A stretch of DNA of 11,866 nucleotides from Nitrososphaerota archaeon (lineage in GTDB: Archaea > Thermoproteota > Nitrososphaeria > Nitrososphaerales > UBA57). Within the stretch, counting starts at the first letter, position 1, and each line of letters opens with the position of its first letter. This document shows positions 11,801-11,866 of the stretch, one piece after another. The notes beneath the pieces are model-generated. The model was not told where the DNA came from. It searched no databases and saw only the letters and a list, made by a program, of their open reading frames with translations. Made by a program: the position numbers and the translations under genes. The stretch is taken from positions 1 to 11,866 of the forward strand of contig JACZWF010000026.1 of assembly GCA_022572285.1 (NCBI GenBank), given 5' to 3'.

Positions 11801-11866
11801 GTGAAGCGAAGACACTCTCTAGTCCAGGAATACAAAACGAATGTTCTTCTTAGTTCTTTGATCAGT

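Overview
The window looks like an archaeal chromosome segment, most likely from the Nitrososphaerota (Thaumarchaeota) or a neighbouring TACK lineage. This is inferred from gene content: a zinc-containing 7Fe ferredoxin, an AbrB-PhoU fusion, a small TRAM-domain protein, a family 5 (UDGb-type) uracil-DNA glycosylase, a membrane-anchored cupredoxin, a P-loop-less RAD55/KaiC-like protein, and many genes with a TATA-like box about 25-30 nt upstream of the start codon, which implies leaderless mRNAs. No marker gene such as amoA or an rRNA is present, so the lineage is tentative. I see no rRNA, tRNA, CRISPR array, insertion sequence or phage gene.

Layout, left to right. The 3' part of a RAD55-like gene enters from the left edge (1-537, +) and meets two minus-strand genes for single-pass, secreted-domain proteins of unknown function (729-1343 and 1402-1941) in a convergent gap with a small hairpin. 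Next on the minus strand is a zinc ferredoxin gene (2037-2384). It shares a divergent promoter region, with a striking palindrome cluster, with an AbrB-PhoU regulator gene (2523-3575, +). Directly downstream is a membrane-anchored blue-copper (cupredoxin) gene whose copper-binding end is knocked out of frame (3589-4075). An MFS transporter (4153-5448) follows.

The nitrogen block is an Amt ammonium transporter (5551-7044) followed after 20 bp by a divergent PII protein (7065-7385). It lies behind a promoter with a 20-bp dyad. A UDGb-type DNA repair glycosylase (7449-8129) and a Gly-rich TRAM-domain RNA-binding protein with a tandem-repeat tail (8222-8569) follow. The minus strand then carries a secreted protein built from two copies of a Cys-paired domain (8730-9470), a small unknown protein with a large inverted repeat upstream (9498-9872), and an ABC-2 type exporter operon of permease and ATPase (9982-11768) overlapping by 4 bp. 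The last ~100 bp hold that operon's promoter and nothing else I can identify.

Functional themes are redox/copper electron transfer (ferredoxin, cupredoxin), phosphate and ammonium sensing and uptake (PhoU-like, Amt, PII-like), and envelope proteins with exporters. No intergenic stretch exceeds 200 bp. The most noteworthy items are the cupredoxin frameshift, the palindrome cluster between ferredoxin and phoU-like, the PII protein without the usual ATP-binding B-loop beside Amt, a possible leaderless 7-codon upstream ORF overlapping the TRAM gene start, and the four-half-site inverted repeat near 9915-9959.
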